64,000 nucleotides of DNA from Pseudooceanicola nitratireducens (GTDB lineage: Bacteria; Pseudomonadota; Alphaproteobacteria; Rhodobacterales; Rhodobacteraceae). A program made the position numbers and the translations under genes. The stretch spans positions 192,126-256,125 of the forward strand of contig NZ_FNZG01000002.1 of assembly GCF_900109195.1 (NCBI RefSeq). The letters run 5' to 3'. Positions 45,219 to 56,500 of the stretch are shown piece by piece (positions within the stretch are counted from its first letter, which is position 1; every line of letters starts with the position of its first letter). The notes beneath the pieces are model-generated. The model ran no database searches. It saw nothing but the letters and a program-made list of their open reading frames with translations, and was not told the origin of the DNA.

Positions 45219-45833
45219 TCATGAATGCGCGAAGATGTCGGTGTCGGGCCAGCCCATCAGGTCCAGCTGGGCGCGCATGGGCAGGAAGTCGAAACAGGCC
45301 TGGGCGATCTCGGTCCGGTTTTCGCGGTCCAGGCGTTTGTTCAGCTCGTCCCGCAGGCGGTGCAGGTACAGCACGTCTGACGCGGCATACTCCAGTTGTG
45401 CATCGGTCAGGGTCTCGGCCCCCCAGTCGCTGGACTGCTGCTGTTTCGACAGGTCGACGCCGATCAGTTCCTGGGTCAGGTTCTTCAGCCCGTGGCGGTC
45501 GGTGTAGGTGCGCACCAGGCGGCTGGCGATCTTGGTGCAATAGACCGGCGCGGTCAGGGCCCCGAAGGTGTTGAACAGCGCGGCGATGTCGAATCGGCCA
45601 TAGTGGAACAGTTTCAGCACCGAAGGATCGGTCAGCATGGCGCAGAGATTGGGGGCCTCGGTCTGGCCCTTTTCGATCTGGACGATGTGGGTGTGGCCGT
45701 CACCGCCCGACATCTGCACCACGCACAGCCGGTCGCGGTGCGGGTTCAGACCCATGGTTTCGCAATCGATCGCCACCACGGACCCAAGCGAAAGGCCGTC
45801 GGGAAGATCGTTTCTGTACAGGTGATTGGTCAC
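45219..45833 (-). CDS. rnd: Ribonuclease D-type 3'-5' exonuclease
   Basis: A 204-residue DEDDy exonuclease for RNA 3' ends, limited to the catalytic domain (no HRDC), as usual in alphaproteobacteria. Motifs: VVAIDCETMGLNPHRDRL (Exo I), KLFHYGRFDIAAL (Exo II) and LEYAASDVLYLHRLRDEL (Exo III). I start at GTG 45833 by family length; a TTG at 45845 has a better-spaced AAGGA and is possible. Confidence 0.88.
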   Translation of the reverse strand: MTNHLYRNDLPDGLSLGSVVAIDCETMGLNPHRDRLCVVQMSGGDGHTHIVQIEKGQTEAPNLCAMLTDPSVLKLFHYGRFDIAALFNTFGALTAPVYCTKIASRLVRTYTDRHGLKNLTQELIGVDLSKQQQSSDWGAETLTDAQLEYAASDVLYLHRLRDELNKRLDRENRTEIAQACFDFLPMRAQLDLMGWPDTDIFAHS

Positions 45834-45939
45834 GGGATTGGTCAAGGGCCTGGTCCTTCGCTGCAAGGCGCTGTCGGGCAGGATTTAACCTTTGCCGGGG
45901 CCGGTTGCAAATCCGGCGTCCCGGTGCGGGCGGGCCGGT

Positions 45940-48273
<2,334 letters not shown>

Positions 48274-48295
48274 TCCCCGGATCTTTGAGCACTTG

Positions 48296-48326
48296 AAATG
48301 GCGTCGCACAGCGGCGCCATTTTCGT
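48296..48326 (+). terminator. katG terminator
   Basis: Stem AAATGGCG / CGCCATTT with an 11-base loop followed by TTCGTTT, just after the katG stop. Confidence 0.75.
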
Positions 48327-48377
48327 TTGCGGCGTGGGCCAGCGCGGCGATGTGCGTGCCTGCCCAGGCCCAAAAGC

Positions 48378-48414
48378 AAAAAATCCCCCAGGGCCAAAGC
48401 CTTGGGGGATTTTT
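48378..48414 (-). terminator. tRNA-Leu terminator
   Basis: Stem AAAATCCCCCA / TGGGGGATTTT with T's on the minus-strand exit side; it starts right after the tRNA 3' end. Confidence 0.85.
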
Positions 48415-48415
48415 A

Positions 48416-48502
48416 TGGTGCCCAGAAGAGGACTCGAACCTCCACGTCCATACGGACACCAGCACCTGAAGCTGGCGCGTCTACCAATTCCGCCATCTGG
48501 GC
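48416..48502 (-). tRNA. tRNA-Leu (anticodon CAG)
   Basis: An 87-base class II tRNA read on the minus strand. The acceptor stem begins GCCCAGA, the anticodon arm is CCAGC-TTCAGGT-GCTGG with anticodon CAG, a long variable arm (GTCCGTATGGAC) follows, and the T arm contains GGTTCGAGTCC. The CCA end is encoded. It reads the Leu codon CTG, the dominant Leu codon in this genome. Confidence 0.96.
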
Positions 48503-48654
48503 ACGTCACTGGTGAAGCCGCGATCTAAAGAGGGTTGAGGGTGGTGTCAACGGGGATTTAACGCATTTTCTCGATTATCTTCAAATCGCCTTGCCCCAGA
48601 GGGGCGCGAGGTCTAGGAAAAGGACCATAACAGCAAGTTTGCAGGGGTTTTCCG

Positions 48655-49638
48655 ATGTCCGGATTGGTGACCATTTTTGGCGGATCGGGTTTCCTGGGCC
48701 GCTATATCGCGCGCCGGATGGCGCAGCAGGGCTGGCGCGTGCGGGTTGCGACAAGGCGTCCGAACGACGCGATGTTCGTGCGCACCTACGGAGTCGTCGG
48801 CCAGGTTGAGCCGATTTTCTGCAATATCCGCGACGATGCCTCGGTTCAGGCGGCGCTGACCGGTGCGACGGCGGTGGTGAACTGCGTCGGCATCCTGGCC
48901 GAGAAGGGCAAGAACGGCTTTGACGCGGTTCAGATCGACGGGGCGGAACGTGTCGCGCGGCTGGCCAAGGAAAACGGCGTGTCGCGCATGGTGCAGGTGT
49001 CCGCCATCGGCGCGGACGCGGAATCGGACAGCGACTATTCCCGCACCAAGGCCGAAGGCGAAGCCGCGGTTCTGGCGCATATGCCCGACGCGATGATCCT
49101 GCGCCCCTCGATCCTGTTCGGGGCCGGGGATGAATTCTTCAACCGCTTCGCCACCATGACCAAGTTCGGCCCGGTGCTGCCGATGGTCGGGGCCTCGACC
49201 AAGTTCCAGCCGGTCTATGTGGACGACGTGGCCGCCGCGGCAGAACAGGGCGTGCTGGGCACGGCCCCGGGTGGCGTCTATGAACTGGGCGGGCCGGATG
49301 TTTCGACCTTCCGTGAGCTGATGCAAGAGATGCTGGGCGTGATTCACCGCCGCCGCATCCTGCTGAACCTGCCGGTGCCGATCGCACGTCTGATGGCCTT
49401 TGGCCTGAACGTGGTGCAGTTCGTGTCCTTCGGGCTGATCCACAACAACACGCTGACCGGCGATCAGATCACCAACCTGCAAAAGGACAATGTGGTCAGC
49501 GGCGATCACAAGGGGTTCGACGACTTGGGCATCACCCCCGTCGCGACCGAGGCCGTGCTGCCCGACTACCTGTGGCGCTTCCGCCCCTCGGGTCAGTATG
49601 ACGCGATCAAGGATTCGGCGAAGAACCTGCGCGTCTGA
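48655..49638 (+). CDS. NDUFA9-like complex I-associated SDR protein
   Basis: A 327-residue atypical short-chain dehydrogenase. It has the nucleotide motif VTIFGGSGFLGRYIARRM, VVNCVGILAEKGKNGF, SAIGADAESDSDYSRTKAEGE and ILRPSILFGAGDEFFNRFA, the pattern of NDUFA9 proteins that attach to NADH dehydrogenase, possibly with bound NADPH or quinone. A strong terminator follows, and uppP converges on it. Confidence 0.88.
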   Translation: MSGLVTIFGGSGFLGRYIARRMAQQGWRVRVATRRPNDAMFVRTYGVVGQVEPIFCNIRDDASVQAALTGATAVVNCVGILAEKGKNGFDAVQIDGAERVARLAKENGVSRMVQVSAIGADAESDSDYSRTKAEGEAAVLAHMPDAMILRPSILFGAGDEFFNRFATMTKFGPVLPMVGASTKFQPVYVDDVAAAAEQGVLGTAPGGVYELGGPDVSTFRELMQEMLGVIHRRRILLNLPVPIARLMAFGLNVVQFVSFGLIHNNTLTGDQITNLQKDNVVSGDHKGFDDLGITPVATEAVLPDYLWRFRPSGQYDAIKDSAKNLRV

Positions 49639-49656
49639 TCCTGGCGACATTCGATA

Positions 49657-49689
49657 CGAAAAACGGGCCCGTTGCGGCCCGTTTTTTTT
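49657..49689. terminator. Bidirectional terminator
   Basis: Stem AAAACGGGCC / GGCCCGTTTT with a CGTTGC loop and a run of T's, between the NDUFA9-like gene and uppP. Confidence 0.86.
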
Positions 49690-49706
49690 GTGATGGTCGG
49701 TCTGGA

Positions 49707-50510
49707 TTAGCTGAGCGACCAGAGGATCAGCCCAGCCCCAAGCACAACGCGGTAGATCACGTAAGGCGTGAAGCTGACCGACCGCAGCAGGCGCATCATC
49801 AGGACCAGCGCCAGCAGGGCCGAGACAAAGGCGAACCCGGCGGCGATGGCGGCGTCCTTCACGACAACCGCATCGTCCGAGGTCGCGATATCCAGCCCCA
49901 GCAGGACGCCGCTGGCGATGATCACGGGCACCGACATCAGCATGGATATCTTGGCCGCATCCGCCCGCGCATAGCCCATGAAGCGCGCGCCGGTGATGGT
50001 GATGCCGGACCGGGACGTGCCGGGGATCAGCGCCACCGCCTGCCAGAGGCCCAGGATCCAGGCCTCGCGCAGGGTCCATTCGCGGGCTTCGCGCGTATCG
50101 GGGAACTTCTGGTCGGCCCACCACAGCACCACGCCGAAGACCAGCATGGTCACGCCGATCACCAGCGCGCTGCGCATCATGTCCGCAAGGCCGGTGACCT
50201 TCAGCACCAGCCCGACGAGGATCGCGGGGATGGTGGCGACGATCAGCAGAAAGGCCAGCCGCGCGCCGGGTGTGTCCAGTTTCCCGCGCAGCAGACGGGG
50301 CAGGCCCAGCAGCGCCTCTTTCACGTCGGACCAGAAATACAGGATCACCGCGCCCAGGGTGCCCACATGCACCGCGACGTCGATCGTCTGGCCCTGATCG
50401 GCCATCGACGTCAGCTGAGGCAGAAGAATCAGGTGACCGGAAGAAGAGATCGGGAGAAACTCGGTTATCCCCTGGATGACCGCCAGGAGAATCAGTTGGA
50501 ACAGGGGCAT
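49707..50510 (-). CDS. uppP: Undecaprenyl-diphosphatase
   Basis: Recycles the lipid carrier for peptidoglycan and surface glycans. The 267-residue membrane protein of about eight helices has the BacA/UppP motifs GITEFLPISSSGHLIL and ALIPGTSRSGITIT. I start at 50510 after AAAGGA; the frame is open further upstream. It converges on the NDUFA9-like gene and diverges from gltD. Confidence 0.94.
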   Translation of the reverse strand: MPLFQLILLAVIQGITEFLPISSSGHLILLPQLTSMADQGQTIDVAVHVGTLGAVILYFWSDVKEALLGLPRLLRGKLDTPGARLAFLLIVATIPAILVGLVLKVTGLADMMRSALVIGVTMLVFGVVLWWADQKFPDTREAREWTLREAWILGLWQAVALIPGTSRSGITITGARFMGYARADAAKISMLMSVPVIIASGVLLGLDIATSDDAVVVKDAAIAAGFAFVSALLALVLMMRLLRSVSFTPYVIYRVVLGAGLILWSLS

Positions 50511-50573
50511 GGCATTCCTTTCCTCGTCCTCCCCCGGGTTTAAAACATTGGTCCGGGAAGGGAAGATGCTTGA

Positions 50574-50665
50574 TAGGTCGTATATCGGACCTAATTTCGG
50601 GCATTTTTGTGTGACGCGGGTCAAAAATCCTGACCAATCCCGACATATAGGTCAGTATTTGTGAC
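50574..50665. promoter_or_regulatory. Candidate operator cluster between uppP and gltD
   Basis: A 20-bp near-perfect palindrome TAGGTCGTATATCGGACCTA (50574-50593, 8 of 10 pairs), a GGTCA-N7-TGACC inverted repeat (50619-50635), and a further GGTCA/GTGAC pair (50650-50665). These repeated half-sites suggest a dimeric regulator of gltD or uppP. The identity is unknown. Confidence 0.35.
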
Positions 50666-50728
50666 TTTTCTTTTCCGAGCGCATGTCATACTACGCAGCG
50701 AACCCAAGATCGACCGAGAGGATTCCTC

Positions 50729-52165
50729 GTGGCCAAGCAACCGATGCTGAAATTCGTTTCCGTCTCTCGCGACATGCCTGAAAAGCGTGGCGCAGATGCG
50801 CGGAACCAGGATTTCGACGAAATCTATGCAGAATTCGCGGCAGCTAAGGCAGAAGAGCAGGCATCGCGCTGTTCCCAGTGTGGCGTGCCCTACTGCCAAA
50901 GCCACTGCCCGCTGCACAACAACATCCCCGACTGGCTGCGCCTGACCGCGACCGGACGCCTGGAAGAGGCCTATCAGGTCAGCCAGGCCACGAATACCTT
51001 CCCGGAAATCTGCGGCCGCATCTGCCCGCAGGACCGTCTGTGCGAAGGCAACTGCGTGATCGAACAATCCGGCCACGGCACGGTGACGATCGGCGCGGTC
51101 GAGAAATACATCACCGACACGGCCTGGGAAAACGGCTGGGTCAAGCCGGTCACCCCCACGTTGGAGCGCAAGGAATCGGTCGGCGTCATCGGCGCGGGCC
51201 CCGGTGGCCTTGCTGCCGCCGACATGCTGCGCCGCGCAGGCGTGCAGGTGACCGTCTATGACCGTTACGATCGTGGCGGCGGTCTGCTGACCTATGGCAT
51301 CCCCGGCTTCAAGCTGGAAAAGGACGTGGTCATGCGCCGGATGGAGCAGCTGGAGAAATCCGGTGTCTCCTTCGTCATGAACTGCAACGTGGGCGACGAC
51401 ATCACCTTTGCCGAGATCCGCGAAAAGCACGACCGCGTCATCATCGCGACCGGCGTCTACAAGACGCGCGAGCTGACGCAGGACGGGGCTGGCGCGCAGG
51501 GTATCGTGCGTGCGATCGACTATCTGACCGCCTCGAACAAGGTGTCGAACTTCGGCGACACGGTTGCCGAATTCGACAGCGGTGAACTGAACGCCAAGGG
51601 CAAGAAGGTCGTCGTGGTCGGCGGGGGTGACACCGCGATGGACTGCGTGCGGACCGCGATCCGCCAGGGTGCTGAGTCGGTCAAATGTCTGTACCGCCGT
51701 GACCGCGCCAACATGCCCGGTTCGCAGCGCGAAGTTCAGAACGCGGAAGAGGAAGGCGTGGAATTCGTCTGGCTCTCGAACCCGCTGGATTTTGCCGGTG
51801 AGCCGGTCAAGCAGCTGACGATCCAGAAGATGCGCCTTGGTGCGCCCGATGCCTCGGGTCGCCAGTCGCCCGAGCTTATCGAAGGCAGCGATTACGTCGA
51901 AGAGGCCGACCTGGTCATCAAGGCGCTTGGGTTCGAACCCGAGGATCTGCCGACGCTGTGGGATCAGCCGGAACTGGCCGTGACCCGCTGGGGCACGATC
52001 CGCGCCGAATTCGGCACCGGCAAGACCAGCCTGGACGGCGTCTATGCTATCGGTGACATCGTGCGCGGTGCCTCGCTGGTGGTCTGGGCGATCCGGGACG
52101 GGCGCGACTGTGCCGCGGCCCTGCTGGAAGACCTGAACATGAAGGCGGCTGTCGCGGCAGAGTAA
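50729..52165 (+). CDS. gltD: Glutamate synthase (NADPH) small subunit
   Basis: Feeds electrons from NADPH to GltB. The 478-residue flavoprotein has the N-terminal Fe-S cysteines CSQCGVPYCQSHCPLHN and CGRICPQDRLCEGNC, an FAD motif VGVIGAGPGGLAAADMLRRAG, an NADPH motif VVVVGGGDTAMDCVRTA, and a C-terminal YAIGDIVRGASLVVWAI. It begins with GTG after GAGAGG. gltB follows after two unrelated genes. Confidence 0.95.
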   Translation: MAKQPMLKFVSVSRDMPEKRGADARNQDFDEIYAEFAAAKAEEQASRCSQCGVPYCQSHCPLHNNIPDWLRLTATGRLEEAYQVSQATNTFPEICGRICPQDRLCEGNCVIEQSGHGTVTIGAVEKYITDTAWENGWVKPVTPTLERKESVGVIGAGPGGLAAADMLRRAGVQVTVYDRYDRGGGLLTYGIPGFKLEKDVVMRRMEQLEKSGVSFVMNCNVGDDITFAEIREKHDRVIIATGVYKTRELTQDGAGAQGIVRAIDYLTASNKVSNFGDTVAEFDSGELNAKGKKVVVVGGGDTAMDCVRTAIRQGAESVKCLYRRDRANMPGSQREVQNAEEEGVEFVWLSNPLDFAGEPVKQLTIQKMRLGAPDASGRQSPELIEGSDYVEEADLVIKALGFEPEDLPTLWDQPELAVTRWGTIRAEFGTGKTSLDGVYAIGDIVRGASLVVWAIRDGRDCAAALLEDLNMKAAVAAE

Positions 52166-52250
52166 TCTGCCGCCGGCCCGGACCGAAACGTCCCCCAAGG
52201 CCCCGCCAAACCCGTTGTCGCAATCCCAGCCAGAAGCAAGGAGCAAGGCC

Positions 52251-52682
52251 ATGAGTGAGAAAACCGGAAGCTGCATGTGCGGCGCAGTCCGCTTTACCGC
52301 AACCGACGTGCCCGCCACGTTCGGGGCCTGCCATTGCGACGCCTGCCGGCGCTGGACCGGATCGGCCATGCTGGCCGTGACGGTGCCGCAGGACAAGCTG
52401 ACCTGGGAGGGCGAGGCGCAGATCCGCACGCTTCAGTCCAGCGACTGGGCGGAACGGGCCTGGTGCCAGCGCTGCGGGTCGGCCCTGTATTACCACGTCA
52501 CCGCCGATGGCCCGATGTCCGAGAACCTTCAGGTGCCGATCGGCCTGTTCGACGATGCCAACGGCTTCACCTTCGACAGCGAGATCTTCATCGACTGCAA
52601 GCCCGACAGCTTTGCCTATGCCGGTGAGCGCGAGGTGATGACGCGGGCGCAGGTCTTCGCGAAATACGGGGCCCCTGAATGA
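52251..52682 (+). CDS. GFA-family (CENP-V/GFA) zinc protein
   Basis: A 143-residue protein of the glutathione-dependent formaldehyde-activating type. Zinc ligands are seen in GSCMCGAVRF, GACHCDACRRW and CQRCGSALYY. Most family members have no known activity, so formaldehyde activation should not be assumed. AAGGAG lies before ATG 52251. It lies between gltD and gltB on the same strand. Confidence 0.85.
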   Translation: MSEKTGSCMCGAVRFTATDVPATFGACHCDACRRWTGSAMLAVTVPQDKLTWEGEAQIRTLQSSDWAERAWCQRCGSALYYHVTADGPMSENLQVPIGLFDDANGFTFDSEIFIDCKPDSFAYAGEREVMTRAQVFAKYGAPE

Positions 52683-52710
52683 CGTCGTCCCCTTTCCAAG
52701 GCCGCCGGGC

Positions 52711-53451
52711 GTGAGCGCACGTCTGGACATATCCCTGCTGCAGGACGGTGATCCGCTGCGCGTCTGGCTGTACAAGGGCCAGAGCGACCGGCTGGTCGTG
52801 TCCTTCAGCGGCATCGGCCTGGACGGCGAGGATCCGGGGTATGAATTCGCCAATACGGCAACGCATGGGGGCCGCGATTCCGCGCTGTTCATCGCGGATC
52901 GGTCGCGCAGCTGGCTGAACGCCCCCGGCCTGATCGAAGAGATCCGCGACTGGATCGAAGCCGCCCGCCGCGAAACCGGCGCGACCGAGGTCATGACCCT
53001 GGGCCATTCCATGGGCGGCTTTGCCGCGCTGGCCATGCCCCGGTTCACGCCCGTCAAGGTCGCGCTTGGCCTGTCGCCTCAGGTCTCGGTCCATCCGGAA
53101 GTCGTCGGCGACGACCCCCGATGGATGACGTACCGCAGTCGGATCAACCGGTTCGCGATCCGGGATCTGTCGGAGTGCCTGGTGCGGGACACGCGGTATT
53201 ACGTCGTGCACGGCCGCCATTCGCGCGAGGCCCCGCAGCGTGACCGGTTCCCGCGGGCCGAGAACCTTGTGCACCTGATCCTGCCGCGGACGGTGCACAA
53301 CGTGCCACAGAAATTGCGCGGGGCCGGGGTGCTGGGCGAGGTCGTGGAATACGCCTTCCAGAACCGCCCCCGCAGAATGCGCCTGGCCATGGCCGGGCTG
53401 GATGTTTACCGCCGCCCGCCGGCGGACACGCAACAGCAGGCGACGGGCTAG
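52711..53451 (+). CDS. Alpha/beta hydrolase
   Basis: A 246-residue serine hydrolase of unknown substrate. The nucleophile elbow is TLGHSMGGFAALAMPRF; a late His lies in LPRTVHNVPQKLRG. The N-terminus lacks a signal peptide, so it is cytosolic. A GTG start (52711) follows AAGG; it lies between GFA and gltB, 78 bases before gltB, on the same strand. Confidence 0.78.
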   Translation: MSARLDISLLQDGDPLRVWLYKGQSDRLVVSFSGIGLDGEDPGYEFANTATHGGRDSALFIADRSRSWLNAPGLIEEIRDWIEAARRETGATEVMTLGHSMGGFAALAMPRFTPVKVALGLSPQVSVHPEVVGDDPRWMTYRSRINRFAIRDLSECLVRDTRYYVVHGRHSREAPQRDRFPRAENLVHLILPRTVHNVPQKLRGAGVLGEVVEYAFQNRPRRMRLAMAGLDVYRRPPADTQQQATG

Positions 53452-53528
53452 CCCCCGCCAGCACACAAGATCAAGACCCTAGTTTCCAAGCAGAGGCCCG
53501 GCCTCTGCCCAGATGAAGGAAAAAGAAC

Positions 53529-56500
53529 ATGACCAAATATGACGCCGATTGGGTGCGGGCCGAAGAAGCCAAGCGCAAGTGGATGGCCGAAAACGGCATG
53601 TATTCGGAAACCGAGGAGCATTCCTCCTGCGGGGTGGGTCTCGTCGTGTCGATCGACGGCAAGAAAAGCCGCAAGGTGGTCGAGGCCGGCATCAAGGCGC
53701 TCAAGGCGATCTGGCACCGTGGTGCGGTCGATGCCGACGGCAAGACAGGTGACGGCGCGGGCATTCACGTGCAGATCCCGGCCCCTTTCTTCTATGACCA
53801 GATCAAGCGTACGGGCCACGAACCCCGCATGAACGAACTGGTCGCGGTCGGCCAGGTCTTCCTGCCGCGCACCGATTTCGGCGCGCAAGAGGTCTGCCGG
53901 ACCATCGTGGAAACCGAAGTGCTGCGCATGGGCTATTACATCTACGGCTGGCGCCACGTGCCGGTCGAGATCGAGTGCCTGGGCGAAAAGGCCAACGCCA
54001 CCCGTCCCGAGATCGAGCAGATCCTGATCTCGAATTCGAAGGGTGTCGACGAAGAGACCTTCGAGCGTGAGCTTTACGTGATCCGCCGCCGCATCGAAAA
54101 GGCCGCTGCCGCCGCCCATGTCGAAGGGCTGTACATCGCGTCGCTGTCCTGCCGCTCGATCATCTACAAGGGCATGATGCTGGCCGAACAGGTTGCGGTC
54201 TTCTATCCCGACCTGCAGGACGAACGCTTTGAATCCGCCTTCGCGGTCTATCACCAGCGCTATTCCACCAACACCTTCCCGCAATGGTGGCTGGCCCAGC
54301 CCTTCCGCATGCTGGCCCACAACGGTGAGATCAACACGATCCGCGGCAACACCAACTGGATGAAAAGCCACGAGATCCGCATGGCATCCGGCACCTTTGG
54401 TGACCTGGCCGAGGACATCAAGCCGATCATCCCCTCGGGGTCGTCGGATTCCGCCGCGCTGGATGCGGTGTTCGAGGTTCTGGTGCGCGCCGGCCGGTCC
54501 GCGCCCATGGCCAAGACGATGCTGGTGCCGGAATCCTGGTCCAAGCAGGCGCTGGAACTGCCCCAGGCCTGGCGCGACATGTATTCCTACTGCAACGGCG
54601 TGATGGAACCCTGGGACGGCCCCGCCGCCCTGGCGATGACCGACGGTCGTTGGGTCTGTGGCGGTCTGGACCGCAACGGTCTGCGCCCGATGCGTTATGT
54701 GGTGACCGGCGACGGCCTGCTGATCGCCGGGTCCGAGGCGGGCATGGTCCCCACCAACGAAGGCACCGTTCGTGAGAAGGGCGCGCTTGGCCCGGGTCAG
54801 ATGATCGCCGTCGACATGGCCGAGGGTAAGCTGTACCACGACGTTGAAATCAAAGACAAACTTGCCGCGTCCCAGCCCTTTGGCGAATGGGTCGGCAAGA
54901 TCACCGATCTTGAAGAAGAGCTCTCCAAGGTCGAGGAAAAGCCGCTGTTCTCGGGCGAGGAGCTGCGCAAGCGCCAGATCGCGTCGGGCATGACGATCGA
55001 GGACATCGAACAGATCCTCGTTCCCATGGCCGAAGATGCAAAGGAACCGCTGGCGTCCATGGGCGACGATACGCCTTCGGCTGTTCTGTCGAACAAGTAC
55101 CGCAACCTCAGCCACTTCTTCCGGCAGAACTTCTCTCAGGTCACCAACCCGCCGATCGACTCGCTTCGTGAATACCGGGTGATGTCGCTGAAGACGCGGT
55201 TCGGCAACCTGAAGAACGTGCTGGATGAATCCTCGGCCCAGACGGAAATCTTCGTGCTGGACAGCCCCTTCGTCGCCAACGCCCAGTTCGAGGAACTGAA
55301 GACCCATTTCAACGCGGGCCTGTCGGAAATCGACTGTACCTTCCCCGTCGACGGTGGCCCCGATGCGCTGCGCCAGGCGCTGAACCGCATCCGCGCCGAG
55401 GCCGAAGAGGCCGTGCGCTCGGGCGGGGGTCACATCATCCTGACCGATCAGCATCAGAACGCCGAAAAGGTGTCGATGCCGATGATCCTGGCCACCAGCG
55501 CCGTGCATTCCTGGCTGACGCAGAAGGGCCTGCGCACCTTCTGTTCGCTTGGTGTCCGGTCTGCCGAATGTCTGGACCCGCATTACTTTGCGGTCCTGAT
55601 CGGCTGTGGCGCGACCATCGTGAACGCCTATCTGGCCGAAGACACGCTGGCCGACCGCATCAACCGCGGTCTGCTGGACATGTCCCTGAACGATGCCGTC
55701 GCGGCCTATCGCGAAGCCATCGACCAGGGTCTGCTGAAGATCATGTCCAAGATGGGCATCTCGGTCGTGTCGTCCTATCGCGGCGGCCTGAACTTCGAGG
55801 CCGTCGGCCTGTCGCGCGCCATGTGTGCCGAATTCTTCCCTGGCATGACCTCGCGTATTTCGGGGATCGGTGTGTCCGGCATCCAGAAAAAGATCGCCGC
55901 CGTGCACAACCGTGGCTGGCTGTCGGGTCAGGACGTCCTGCCGATCGGCGGCTTCTACAAGTCGCGCAAATCCGGCGAGACGCACGCCTGGGAAGCGCAG
56001 ACCATGCACATGATGCAGACGGCCTGCAACCGCGCGTCCTACGAGATCTGGAAACAGTATTCCGCCCGGATGCAGGCGAACCCGCCGATCCATCTGCGCG
56101 ACCTGCTGGCGATCAAGCCCCTGGGCAATGCGATCCCGCTGGAAGAGGTGGAATCCATCACCTCGATCCGCAAACGGTTCGTGACGCCGGGCATGTCCCT
56201 GGGCGCCCTGTCGCCCGAGGCGCACAAGCTGCTGAACGTCGCGATGAACCGCATCGGCGCGAAATCCGACAGCGGCGAGGGCGGCGAGGATCCGGCACAC
56301 TTCGTGCCCGAACCGAACGGCGACAACCCGTCCGCGAAGATCAAGCAGGTGGCCTCGGGTCGTTTTGGCGTGACTGCCGAATACCTGAACCAGTGCGAAG
56401 AGCTTGAGATCAAGGTGGCCCAGGGCGCCAAGCCCGGCGAGGGCGGTCAGCTGCCCGGCATGAAGGTCACCGACCTGATCGCGCGGCTGCGCCATTCGAC

